Source of the DNA: Ixodes scapularis
Lineage: Eukaryota > Arthropoda > Arachnida > Ixodida > Ixodidae
Length of the DNA: 64,000 bases
NCBI RefSeq assembly: GCF_016920785.2
Contig: NW_024609948.1
Coordinates: forward strand, 1,852,362 to 1,916,361
Direction of reading: 5' to 3'
Part shown: one piece after another, positions 29,401-38,903 of the stretch
How the letters are laid out: the number at the start of each line of letters is the position of its first letter
How positions within the stretch are numbered: the first letter of the stretch is position 1
Made by a program: the position numbers and the translations under genes
Notes under the pieces: generated by a model
Told to the model about the DNA's origin: nothing
The model's input: only the letters and a program-made list of their open reading frames with translations
The model's database searches: none

Positions 29401-30933
29401 AGACTGTGCTTCCATCACTGTCGGCGCCAGAGACTGTCTTCCCAAGAGTGCCAGTGTCGGCGCCAGAGGCTGTGCTCCCATCAGTGCCAATGTTGATGCC
29501 ACACACTGTGCATACAACATTGCCAGTGGCGGAGGCAGAGACTCTCTTTCCAACAGTGCCAGTGGCGGAGGCAGAGACTCTCTTTCCAACAGTGCCAGTG
29601 GCGGAGGCACAGACTCTCTTTCCAACAGTGCCAGTGGCGGAGGCACAGACTCTCTTTCCGACAGTGCAGGTGCCGACAGCACAGACTCTCTTTCCGACAG
29701 TGCCACTGGCGGAGGCACAGACTCTCTTTCCAACAGTGCCAGTGCCGACACCACAGGATGTCTTTCCGACAGTGCCAGTGGCGCAGGCACAGACTCTCTC
29801 CAACAGTGCCAGTGCCGACAGCACAGACTCTCTTTCCGACAGTGCCAGTGGCGGAGGCAGAGACTCTCTCTCCAACAGTGCCAGTGCCGACAGCACAGAC
29901 CCTCTTTCCGACAGTGCCAATGGCGGAGGTAGAGACTCTCTTTCCAAAAGTGCCAGTGGCGGAGGCACAGACTTTCTCTTCAACAGTGCCACTGCCGAAA
30001 GCACAGAATGTCTTTCCGACAGTGCCAGTGGCGCAGGCACAGACTCTCTCTCCAACAGTGCCAGTGCCGACACCACAGGATGTCTTTCCGACAGTGCCAG
30101 TGGCGGAGGCACAGACCGTGCTTCCAACATTACCACTACCAGCGACGTGGGTGCATGGTCAAGATGCGCTAGTGGCACCACAGTCTGTGCGATTTCTACC
30201 CTCGTCAATGTCGGCGCTGCGGCAGTGCGATGAAGTGCACGTCCCATTTACGTGGCATCGGGAACAAGTACCGGTGGCGGCGGCGGCGGTACCCACCACT
30301 CATTCTGTATTATCGAATGACCATCGGCAGACGATGTCGACAGATATTTATTCATCATCGCTTCACTCTGGATTTTGTCCACCATCGCTTCAATCGGCAT
30401 TTAGTCCACCGATGGCTCATCACCTTTCTAAGGCAGTTTTTGGAGATGACTCCTCCTCGACATGGTCTGAGGCGAGCGAAGACTCTAATTCGTTATTACG
30501 TCAATTGCTGACAGCACCGCTTAAAAAGAATACGTATTTTTCACCGATGCAGAGCGCATTTCAAGCTCTGTCAAAATTGTCGGAAGCGGAATCGTGCTCT
30601 ACCCCGTCCTTTCCCTCGGAGGAGCAGCTGGAAAGGGAATACGAGTCTGTTACCACTTTACAACAACTAGTGGCCATCACCCTAAACGACGACGTTCCAG
30701 TCACTCCTTCGAGCGTTACGGGTGAAGATATGACAGACGAGGACGTGGCAATGGTAGCCGACCTGATTGATTCGGTCTACAAAAAAGACTCTAAAAGCGA
30801 CAAAGTAGAAGATTTCTTTGAAACTGCTCTGCATCAGGCCATGTGTGAATACAATTGCCAACACGAAGGAGACGAAGAAGAGGAGGAGGTCAAACGCCTG
30901 CTTGTGGACCTGGTGAATAAGGTGGTTTGTTAA
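26457..30933 (+). pseudogene. large regulatory-looking (immediate-early-like) protein with minisatellite domain; one frameshift
   Basis: Starts at ATG 26457 (MESRRFPMPTARLE). Residues ~1-600 are a folded-looking domain without a recognised family. Then come acidic/serine-rich stretches typical of casein-kinase targets (SDSEEEEIVRY, DIDSDDDQN) with basic KRRR patches. About 300 residues of proline-rich repeats follow (V-P-V-x-E/Q-T-L-F/L-P type). The repeats run in one frame to about 29800. There a unit reads CTCTCTCCAAC instead of CTCTCTTTCCAAC, a 2-base loss, and the same repeat protein continues in the next frame to a C-terminal domain ending at TAA 30933 (acidic, D-E-E-E-E-E-V-K-R-L-L). 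The original frame ends at 30233. Unless the reading is a sequence error, the C-terminal ~250 residues are lost. The upstream repeat and TATA arrangement suggests an early transactivator. Confidence 0.75.
29080..30130 (+). repeat. coding minisatellite (about 30-42 bp units)
   Basis: Degenerate units around CCAACAGTGCCAGTGGCGGAGGCACAG alternate with GCCGACAGCACAGACTCTC variants. They become more regular towards the 3' end. Because unit lengths are near multiples of three and the units have few stops, several frames and the antisense strand stay open here. Confidence 0.9.
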
Positions 30934-31006
30934 ACGAGTGCCTCGCGAGATTCGCTCAGTCGGAGAAGATCCCAGAGAACTCGTTCGATTCGACGAGGGG
31001 TTTGCA

Positions 31007-31096
31007 ATGGCGTCCAAGGACGTTGTCGTTACCTATCCCGAGCACATAGACTACGAGAGATACGTGGAAGAGGACTGCCGCGGTACCGACGAGTAA
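31007..31096 (+). CDS. possible 29-aa acidic peptide
   Basis: ATG 31007 to TAA 31094-31096, coding M-A-S-K-D-V-V-V..., acidic and tyrosine-containing, with AATAAA overlapping the stop. It may be a small gene, a final exon of the upstream gene, or chance. Confidence 0.25.
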   Translation: MASKDVVVTYPEHIDYERYVEEDCRGTDE

Positions 31097-31135
31097 TAAA
31101 CACCTTACTAGTCGTCGTGTGTGAATTTGTCTTTA

Positions 31136-32098
31136 TTATACTCTAAGTGTACGGCGACGTTGTTTCGCCGCAAAAAAGAGGTCGGCCACGCATTCCTTGA
31201 TTGTTTTTGTTCCGAATAAGAGATCTTGGTCTGGTAGGAGAAAAAGGGCCACGTCGTCAACTTCGTCGATGATCCTACACGCCAAGTATCTGCTGTTTGT
31301 GGAACGGTATCTCGGAACGTGTATGTGAACCGGGAGCATATGCACCGACTCCCCGTTCGAACTGTAGTCGTCCATGGACACGACTCTGTCACCGCCTCTA
31401 TCTCGGGCTTTTGAGTAGGCGACGACGTCCTTTTCGAGCTGCTTCTCTCGCCACCAGCTCGTGACGGCAAAGGCACACAGGCTAGGTTCCCTTTGGCGGA
31501 CCACGCAAAAACCAGCCCCCTCGCAGTAGCATTCGTAGCCCGGGTCAATCAAGTACACGACCAGACAGGTGGTACAGGCGTCGTCGTCCCGGATCACGTA
31601 CACGGTCCACATGCCTAGATGCATCAGGTACTTGGGGACGTCTCCTATGGCGTTGAGGAATCGCACAGAGTCCGTCGTGTACTTCATCTTGCCTTTGAGC
31701 GGAAGACAAGTCGCCAGACTAGACACCTTGTACCTGAAATCGAGGTAATCGCGACCCGTGGGTGCCGCCGGCGAAACGCAAATTACGCGCACGCCGTTTG
31801 AGCGACACCACAGGCGCTTACACCAGTCGTTGTTGAGCGAAGCGATCGTGGGTTTCCTCTTAATCTTTTTGCAGTAGTAGTGGTACGGTCCGTTGTACTC
31901 GAAGGCCACGCGGCTTCCCTTTCGGTCGCACATTGCGTCGATCCGCAGCGACCTACTTCTTTTCTTGTCGACGATCGCCGATGTAGTGGTAAACATTCGG
32001 TCGACGGTCAGGTCCTCGTGCGAGTACTGATCCGAAACGTTCCAACCGAGAGAGCGCAGATGAGCCACCATCCGCTTCTCCTTGTATCTAGAAAACAT
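31136..32098 (-). CDS. PD-(D/E)XK-fold nuclease-like protein 1
   Basis: 320 aa from ATG 32098 (MFSRYKEKRMVAHL), ending TAATAA with AATAAAG. Residues ~55-135 carry a restriction-endonuclease-like core: RIDAMCDRKGSRVAFEYNG, with candidate catalytic Asp and Glu, then PYHYY, then a N-D-W-C-K-R-L-W-C...G-V-R-V-I-C-V element with a lysine on the following helix. This order (D..E-x-N-G-x-x-H-Y..D-x-x-K/C) is common in viral and bacterial PD-(D/E)XK proteins. The C-terminal half is unknown. It is paralogous to the gene upstream (32088-32882) and overlaps it by 11 bases. Confidence 0.7.
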   Translation of the reverse strand: MFSRYKEKRMVAHLRSLGWNVSDQYSHEDLTVDRMFTTTSAIVDKKRSRSLRIDAMCDRKGSRVAFEYNGPYHYYCKKIKRKPTIASLNNDWCKRLWCRSNGVRVICVSPAAPTGRDYLDFRYKVSSLATCLPLKGKMKYTTDSVRFLNAIGDVPKYLMHLGMWTVYVIRDDDACTTCLVVYLIDPGYECYCEGAGFCVVRQREPSLCAFAVTSWWREKQLEKDVVAYSKARDRGGDRVVSMDDYSSNGESVHMLPVHIHVPRYRSTNSRYLACRIIDEVDDVALFLLPDQDLLFGTKTIKECVADLFFAAKQRRRTLRV

Positions 32099-32882
32099 TG
32101 GCCTTTTTCCAAAAGAGCGTGGCCTGGTCCACTCTGTCGAGTATCCGAGCCGCCAAGTACCTCGCCAGAGTCTTTTCGTTCTTGAAGAGAAACGTCGGCA
32201 CGTGGAACACTCGTGGAGTTTTTATATTTTCCAACGGCATGGATTGCCAGAAACGCACCTCTATATAGCCGTACTCGTCGCTAGAGCCTTCGTCGTACGC
32301 GTGCAGGTAGGCGTTCGTGGCCGGATCAAACACGTGCTCCCTCCTGATCCGGTAGCGTAACGTGTATTCCTGGGTCCGTTCGTTCGACTCTGTTACCTCT
32401 AATGTCCTTCCCGCGTCTTCAAAGAGACTTGGCAATTCTCGGTCGAGTAGGTAGGCGTAGTTGAAGGTGACCCTTGACTCAGCGTGGCTATCACCCTTTA
32501 ATGGTGTCAAGGTCGTGTCCGTCAATAGACGAAAGTATATATAACGCTCCAATTGAGTCTTTGACACGACACACGGTACCACTATTTGATCGTATCCGTT
32601 TAATCTACACCACCTGCGCTTTAAAACGTCGTTGCGCGTGCGCTGCCAGTTGTCGACGGCGTAGTGGTACGGACCGTTGTATTCCACCATTAGTTTGAGG
32701 CCAGCGGAAGCGGCGTCGGCCCTATATGGCGGAGCGTTCTTCAAGTACGGGTTGCGAAAACCTGGAAACGTAACCTCTCGTAGAAATAATCGACCGGTAA
32801 GTCGAATCAGTATTATTGCCACGTCCTCGTTTATGCTCCTGTCTAGCGTTTTGTCGTATTTGATTTCCATTGTTTTAAACAA
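32088..32882 (-). CDS. PD-(D/E)XK-fold nuclease-like protein 2
   Basis: 264 aa from ATG 32882 (MFKTMEIKYDKTLD). The core is YRADAASAGLKLMVEYNG then PYHYAVDNW, then a N-D-V-L-K-R-R-W-C-R-L-N-G-Y-D-Q-I-V-V-P element, matching the neighbour nuclease-like gene in order and spacing. The two probably arose by tandem duplication. Both share a C-terminal L-A-x-R-I-L/I-D-x-V-D-x-x-x-L-F motif. Roles may be in DNA processing or recombination (inferred from fold). It overlaps both neighbours by a few bases. Confidence 0.68.
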   Translation of the reverse strand: MFKTMEIKYDKTLDRSINEDVAIILIRLTGRLFLREVTFPGFRNPYLKNAPPYRADAASAGLKLMVEYNGPYHYAVDNWQRTRNDVLKRRWCRLNGYDQIVVPCVVSKTQLERYIYFRLLTDTTLTPLKGDSHAESRVTFNYAYLLDRELPSLFEDAGRTLEVTESNERTQEYTLRYRIRREHVFDPATNAYLHAYDEGSSDEYGYIEVRFWQSMPLENIKTPRVFHVPTFLFKNEKTLARYLAARILDRVDQATLFWKKANVF

Positions 32883-33672
32883 AGAGAGAAGGAACGTCCA
32901 CTATGGTTCTGTCGCGACCGCGAGAATGTAGCAATTTTATTTTGTGTCCCGACTTGCAATTCGTTACGTACAGATTTATTATGGGGTCTCCCGAGCTGGC
33001 CACTACGGCCCGCGAAACGGGCTTCCAGTAGTCTGCCGTCAACATGTCGCCCTGGTTGGAGTAGACTCTCCTTTTTGCGTCTACTAGAAGGTTGAAGGAC
33101 GTTTCGGAGGGGACCCAGACGTACTTTCCAAACTGCCGTAGTACGCACCAGGTTGAATGATTTTTTGTTTTTCGAGATGAAGAGACGGCTCGAAGTCCGA
33201 GTTTGCGAGCGAAGGCTCTTCTCTGACAATACGGAACGTTTGTGAGCGAATACCCGAGGTACAACCAAGAGTCGAGGATACGTATCCGATCGTCGTGGTG
33301 ATCCCAGAAACCGGGAAATATGGAGAGTACCAGGGGCGCGTCGTCTCGAAGACTAAAGCTAACGTCGGGGTGCTCGGAAACGAAGCTTCTGGTGGGAAGG
33401 GAGCTTTCAATAGGGACCTGATACCACATGCAGTAGGCTTTGCGTTCGTTACCCCCTCGTGGATACGTCTCTGACACGACAAACAGGTAGCCGAACGACG
33501 AGTGTGTAGGGACGTAGACCGTCGTGTTGCGTCTGTCGCGACAACATTGAACGCAACCCATAGTCGCGTGCCGACTTCCGTCCACTATTTTCATGAAGGA
33601 CATCACGTGCTGGGGGAAATTGTACAACAGGTCCCCGAACGTTATCGTGTTCATTGTCTTGGTAGAAGGCAT
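32875..33672 (-). CDS. hypothetical protein, 265 aa
   Basis: Starts MPSTKTMNTITFGDLL at 33672. Cysteines cluster near the N-terminus (C-V-Q-C-C) but no clear finger pattern is seen. The middle is aromatic-rich and might be a beta fold. There is no membrane segment. It lies within the tight minus-strand block, overlaps the next gene by 8 bases, and ends V-P-S-L-F-V. No family is recognised. Confidence 0.65.
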   Translation of the reverse strand: MPSTKTMNTITFGDLLYNFPQHVMSFMKIVDGSRHATMGCVQCCRDRRNTTVYVPTHSSFGYLFVVSETYPRGGNERKAYCMWYQVPIESSLPTRSFVSEHPDVSFSLRDDAPLVLSIFPGFWDHHDDRIRILDSWLYLGYSLTNVPYCQRRAFARKLGLRAVSSSRKTKNHSTWCVLRQFGKYVWVPSETSFNLLVDAKRRVYSNQGDMLTADYWKPVSRAVVASSGDPIINLYVTNCKSGHKIKLLHSRGRDRTIVDVPSLFV

Positions 33673-33682
33673 GATCCTTTCT

Positions 33683-34186
33683 TTAATTGAACGGGTTATA
33701 TATAGAAGACGCCATTAAACGATTTTTCTTTATGCTGGTCGGGACGTAGACGTGTTCTTCTTCCTCTTCAACGTTTCCAGAAGGGACATAACGATTGTCC
33801 AATACCGGCATCTCTAGTTTTGCGAGCGATTTGGACAACTGGAGGAAATCTACCTGTAATGCCTTGTCCACCATTGTTGGAGCGGGTGCCTGTGCGTAGT
33901 ACTCTACCGCGGGTACTTTTGTCACGTCGCTTACACTCGACGTCTCGCATTCGTGGAGGAGTCGCTCGATGTATTCCTTGCATATAAATTCTCCCTGGAC
34001 GACGTTGTTTAGGCTCTTGTCGATGGGACGGAGGGAGACGTTACTCGGCTGTAGGTTCTGGAGTCGCGAGTGAAGGTGAAATAAACTAGCCTTCGGTAGT
34101 ATGGAGAAGAGAGCGTGGTGTTGGTTTGTTTTGTATGCAGCGTACACGAATGATACGAAGCGCGTAGACTTAAAAAATAGTGTCAT
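33683..34186 (-). CDS. hypothetical protein, 167 aa
   Basis: Starts MTLFFKSTRFV at 34186, overlapping the end of the next upstream gene by 17 bases. The N-terminal 30 residues are hydrophobic and aromatic, then come helical segments, an acidic run (EEEEEH) and a C-terminal basic/asparagine tail. Nothing is recognised. A later start (for example near residue 60) is possible. Confidence 0.55.
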   Translation of the reverse strand: MTLFFKSTRFVSFVYAAYKTNQHHALFSILPKASLFHLHSRLQNLQPSNVSLRPIDKSLNNVVQGEFICKEYIERLLHECETSSVSDVTKVPAVEYYAQAPAPTMVDKALQVDFLQLSKSLAKLEMPVLDNRYVPSGNVEEEEEHVYVPTSIKKNRLMASSIYNPFN

Positions 34187-34598
34187 CCAGTTGCTGCGAG
34201 CAGAGTTGAGCCAGGTTGCTGGAAGACCTACGCACTCCCCTGTAAGCCACCACCACCGGTTCCAAGAGCTTGATCACAGGGTGTTTGGCCAGACGTATCC
34301 ATAGGTCTGGTTCGTACCACTCGCTACTAAAGACGAGACCGTCGTCCAACAGCTTGGTGATGTACTTGAGTGCTGCCGAACGTGCGTCTCCGAGGTCTGT
34401 CTGTATCTGGATCGGTCCCATGGTAGTGTAGTAGAGTTCCATAAAGTCCACGATCGTCTGAAAGACTTTGTTGCGCATGGCCATGTGGGCCACGCGCTTG
34501 GAGTGTGTGTTGCATTCCGAATTGAGTACCTCCTTGAATCTGTTTAGCGACGCCTTGCCGTTTTCGGCGGCATACATGGCGTATAGTAGCGTGAACAT
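34170..34598 (-). CDS. hypothetical protein, 142 aa
   Basis: Starts MFTLLYAMYAAENGK at 34598, two bases after the stop of the 65-aa gene. It is helical and compact (KVFQTIVDFMELYY), with no metal site or membrane helix and no recognised family. Its place in a tightly overlapping minus-strand block supports it being real. Confidence 0.6.
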   Translation of the reverse strand: MFTLLYAMYAAENGKASLNRFKEVLNSECNTHSKRVAHMAMRNKVFQTIVDFMELYYTTMGPIQIQTDLGDARSAALKYITKLLDDGLVFSSEWYEPDLWIRLAKHPVIKLLEPVVVAYRGVRRSSSNLAQLCSQQLDDTIF

Positions 34599-34600
34599 TG

Positions 34601-34798
34601 TCAGGTGGCGTCGACCTTGAATTTACGCGGAATGTACAGCGGGGCTGCTGGCTTTCTTCGTCGCTCGGGACCGTTCTTGTTGGTCACGATTCTAAAACAG
34701 ACGCCGCACATGAATATAACTCGACTCATTTCGTCAGCGCAAAAACCCTGACTGGTAGTTTTAATTATGTTGGAAGGTTTGTGACAACACAACGGCAT
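34601..34798 (-). CDS. 65-aa cysteine-rich (zinc-ribbon-like) protein
   Basis: ATG 34798 (MPLCCHKPSN), TGA at 34603-34601. The pattern C4-C5-H6...C20...C31-x2-C34 is followed by a basic, proline-rich tail. Size and spacing resemble a single zinc-binding ribbon of the kind found in small transcription or nucleic-acid-binding proteins. A longer open frame begins further upstream (34927) but would overlap the primase-helicase start. It is divergent from the primase-helicase with only ~36 AT-rich bases between the ATGs, a shared promoter. Confidence 0.5.
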   Translation of the reverse strand: MPLCCHKPSNIIKTTSQGFCADEMSRVIFMCGVCFRIVTNKNGPERRRKPAAPLYIPRKFKVDAT

Positions 34799-34834
34799 CG
34801 TTGCAATACTTTTTATTATTTGCTTCCAGGCGAC

Positions 34835-37800
34835 ATGGGCACGCACCTCGTGGGGCAACGGACGTGCACCCTCGACGACGACGAGGCCGCTTTGCTGCTG
34901 GAAAAGAAGCCGCCTGCAAACTGTCAAGAATTTATTGGAGCCAAGCTTGACAACGAATACAGAAAGTACATTTACAGGCTGGTCCTCGATTTCGACTGCC
35001 GGGCCGACGAACCGCCGCTAGACTTGGACGAGGTCGTCGCGAGGAGCGGTAAGGGCGCCGCTCATCTGGTACGCACTTATCGGTCCTTGCGGATGGGGGA
35101 GACCGATAGGGAAGACGCTCACATCATCAAGTGCGTGCTTACGAAGCGGACTAAGCAAGTGGACGGGCAGCGAGTGACGCGGTGGCACGTTCACTATTCC
35201 AATTTTGTTGTCCTCTCGCACCTTGCTCGCAACGGAAATCACATCCTGACGTCCGTCTGGGAGCGTATGAAGGCAGCCGTCGGAGCGTCGTGGACAGACT
35301 TGGACACCTTGGCCGGTTCCGCGCTCTGGTTGGTGTACGGCAGCCAAAAGTACAAGTCGTCTTCGGCGTACAAGTACGCCGCCACAGTCACGTTTATCGT
35401 CGACTCGTCGTCCTACGAGTATAGCTGCGAGGTGGACGAGACGGATCCCCCCGGTGGCGACAGGAGACTGCGTTTCGTCCTATCGATGCACAAGCCTGTG
35501 GACGAGGACGAGGATTTTATCGTAGACTGGGACCGAGCTTCGCCGGGTCTTCAAGAGGACCTTGTCGACAAGCAGGGAGACGAAGAATGTGCGGAGGAGA
35601 ATGTGGAAGGAGAGTCTACGGCGTTTTCGATAAAGAACGACCAGTGGGGCGATCTAGAACGCGACGCTTTCGGGAACCTAAAGATTCATTACCCGTCCGG
35701 TCCACCGAGCTTCGCGGTCGGCGACGCGACCGAAAACTCACCAGAAGAGTGCATCCAGTTGGCGAAACGATATCATGGTTTCTTCAAAGTGGCCTCTAAA
35801 GAATGTCTTCAAGCCAGGGAATTTATATTCAAGTGGTCTCTCCTTCAGCTCGTATATCTCGAGAATTATGCCGACGACTATGCCCGATGGAGTCGCATGC
35901 TCTTGATAATAGCGAGCAACCTAAATTATAACGTGGGTCTGCGAATCTTTCGCCAGCTGTCGCAGACCAAGAAACTAAAGATGAAAGAGGATCCCAAGTA
36001 CCACTACGACAGGGCCGTGGCCTGGCTCTGGAAATATTCTAAACCGGTGCGAAACGACGATGCCAGCGAGGAAGAAGAGGACACCGAAGAAAGCGCGGGA
36101 CAGCATTCGGCCGGCAACTACGTCTGCATGAACGGTCGTTTGGACGTGGTGTACGAAAAGCCAACCGCCGACAAGAAGGAGGTGAAGCCGTATTCCTTGC
36201 CTCGACGCATCCTCCGTCTGCAACACGAACCCCTCTTTCAGATGAGCGAAGAAGAGGAAGAGATGTCGGTATGGTTGATTTCCGAAATGTCCAAGGGATA
36301 CGGCCGCATCAACATGGTGCTCGAAGAATACCTGAAGCGCCTACTGCATTTAGGAAAGATCAAGATGATCCGACACAACACGGCGAACGACACGTATGAA
36401 ATGTTCATCTACAACAAGTCCAACGGAGTAATGTCGGCCGAAGCGCTCAAGAGCGTCTTCCTCAAGTTACAGCTTTTGGCGGCCAAGACTTGCTTCCAGA
36501 AGGAGTACGTATCGGACAACATTATGCCTTTTATGTTGTGTCAGAAATTTATCATAAACGTGACTCGTCGCCTCGAGCGCAAGTTTGACTTTTCCGACTT
36601 GCACTCGTACTTTCAGAGTATGGCGTGCGCACATTCCGCTCACCTCACGAGCAACCGCCACCTCGTGTTTCCCAACGAAACGACGTACGACCTGTACGAG
36701 TGCAAATTTATTCCCTGGAGCGAAGATCAGGTTTGCACCGTACGCAGCGAGTGCAGGCTAGACCTCGGAAAGGACGAACTCGTTCCGCACACGTACACCG
36801 AGTTGCACCCTCTGCGTGGTGGCTTCAAGTACAGATGCAAGTTGTTTATCGACGCTGCCCACAAGGCGTTGAACATTTTCGAAAAGAACGCTCTGTCTTG
36901 CGACGTGTATCTGGTCTTGGAGAATCTGGGTCCCGTCGTGTGCGAAAAGATGGCCGAGTATGAAGACGAGGAAGAGTACATGGACGCCATCATGGACGAG
37001 CTCGTGAGCGACGCGCCAAACAAGTTTGAATTTTATTACAAGCGCGACCTCTTTATATACCCCAAGGACACGTCGGACGAAGACGAGCTCGACGACGAAG
37101 GCAAAGTGACCACTCCCGACGAAACTCCGACCCTTAGGTTGTCTGAGCGCTACGACGAGGTTATGAATTTGTTCCTCCAAAATTCGAAGCGCGGTGTCTA
37201 CATCTGCGTCATCATATATCTCCTCGCGCTACGCTTTCTACTCAAGAAGCACTATTATCTATCGCAGATGATCATGGCGCACGCATTTACCCCAACGGAA
37301 GAGGACGACGACGGAGGTCCCGTGATCTACAAAACGACACAGGTCACTTGGGATCAACTCGTCTGGACAATGTTGATAGAAGTGTTTGGATCTAGCGAAC
37401 AGGCACGCATGGTCCTGGAGTTTTTGGCACTAGGGCTCTCGACAGACAGTAACGGGAGATTGGTCATGTTTCTCCACGGCCAGTCTACGAACGGAAAGTC
37501 AATGTTTCTGGAATTGGTCAACAAGATGTTTGGAAAGGACAATCTTTTGGTTCGACACTTGCCGTCCAATTTCTTTACGTCAAAGTCGGACCAGCGCATG
37601 GACGCAACCTTCCGTTACAACGTCGAGGAGGTGCGCTTTGTGATAGAGAGCGAGATGCCGATTTTGGACATGGACGAAGGCGGTCGCCGGAAATTTAAGC
37701 AATATACCGGAGGCAATACGGTGGCCAACCGCCAACCCTACGATCGTTGCAACAACGATTTCATACTCACTTCCAAATTTCTCACGGCCTCCAACGACTT

Positions 37801-38902
37801 ACCGTACATTCCGCTACACATGAGCGCCGAACAGAAGCGAATCATGATCGTACCGGCTCTGTCTACCTTTATCCAGGACCGGGCCCTCTTGCGGCGCAAC
37901 CTAATCGGCAACATGGTCGCGGATCGCTATTGCCGACTCTTTTTTAACGTAGAGTATCCGCGCATCAAGCTCGACTGCGTCGTCAATATGAACCAACAGG
38001 CCAACACCATGTTTCCTCAAGACAATATAAATCTGCACTATAAAAAAATTTGCTTTCCGCAGTATTACCAGGATATACTGTCGGAATCCTTTATTCAGAC
38101 AATCAAGCAGCCAGCGAGATTCATCCCCACACAGAGATGGCTCGTGGGCAACAGAAATTACGTTCGTCCAGACTTCAAGGAGAAGATGGGCGCCGCTCTC
38201 TGCAGGATCCTACTGGAGCACGTCGTACCGTCGATGGGTGGGCTAAAGGAATCTTCAAAGACCGTCAACAAACTAGAGACCTAAGTGTCGGACAACCAAT
38301 CTCTCTTTGCCAGTTACAAGAAAATCTTGTACGCTATCCTAAAGAAACTCGTCGTGCAGCGAAAGGGCTACAGGGTCCTGACGCACCACCTCCGTGTTCA
38401 GGTCCAGGAAGAGCTGTCCGTGCAACGGGAAGCGATTCGAGGTCTTTTATTTGGTCGCTATAGAAACGCAGGTTCCGAGGCCTTTGAAGAAATTGACAGC
38501 GCGGTCAAGTCGGATCGCTCGTTTTGTTACTGTCTACGCGAATGCAACTTTGACCTGACGACCGCCAAAGACGGAGTCCAGCTCAACGATTTTCAATACA
38601 TCGAAGAGTTTCTGGACGACCGTGCTAAGCGATACATCTCGCCGATCGAGGGGTTGCTGTTGCGCGAAGACTTGAAAAAGTACGCGTCGAGTAACCTGTA
38701 CGAGGGCCCGAGCGAACACGAAGTGGAGCGGACGAGACGGACCTGTATGTTTGATCCGGCGGTCGATCGGGACTTGGTCTACGGTTCGCGCGGATCCAAC
38801 GAAAAAACTAGAGGGGAGAAGCGTGGAGGATCTACATACATGATCCTAAAGGCCAAGAAACGAATGGTGGTTAACGTGGCACGTCGCGTTAATCTGCTGT
38901 AA
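34835..38902 (+). pseudogene. AEP primase - D5-type SF3 helicase, with one in-frame TAA
   Basis: The chosen start ATG 34835 (MGTHLVGQRTC) follows the divergent promoter; the frame is open further upstream to 34598. The primase part has a D-x-D motif (LVLDFDCRAD, near residue 52), H-V-H-Y-S-N (motif II) and a W-L-V-Y-G-S-Q-K (motif III), as in archaeo-eukaryotic primases. The SF3 helicase part has Walker A HGQSTNGKS (~880), a Walker B-like R-F-V-I-E-S-E (~935), KFKQYTGGN and FLTASNDLP (motif C). This is the arrangement of nucleocytovirus D5 proteins, the replication primase-helicase. A TAA at 38282-38284 ends the frame. The same frame then runs on 205 codons to 38902 with no ATG near its start (first codon GTG), so the natural protein was probably about 1355 aa and has been cut short. 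Confidence 0.88.
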
Positions 38903-38903
38903 A

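Noticed and set aside
28511..30247. Minus-strand frame of 578 codons
   Set aside because: It is antisense to the minisatellite-coding gene; the repeat units keep all frames free of stops, so this is a by-product of the repeats.
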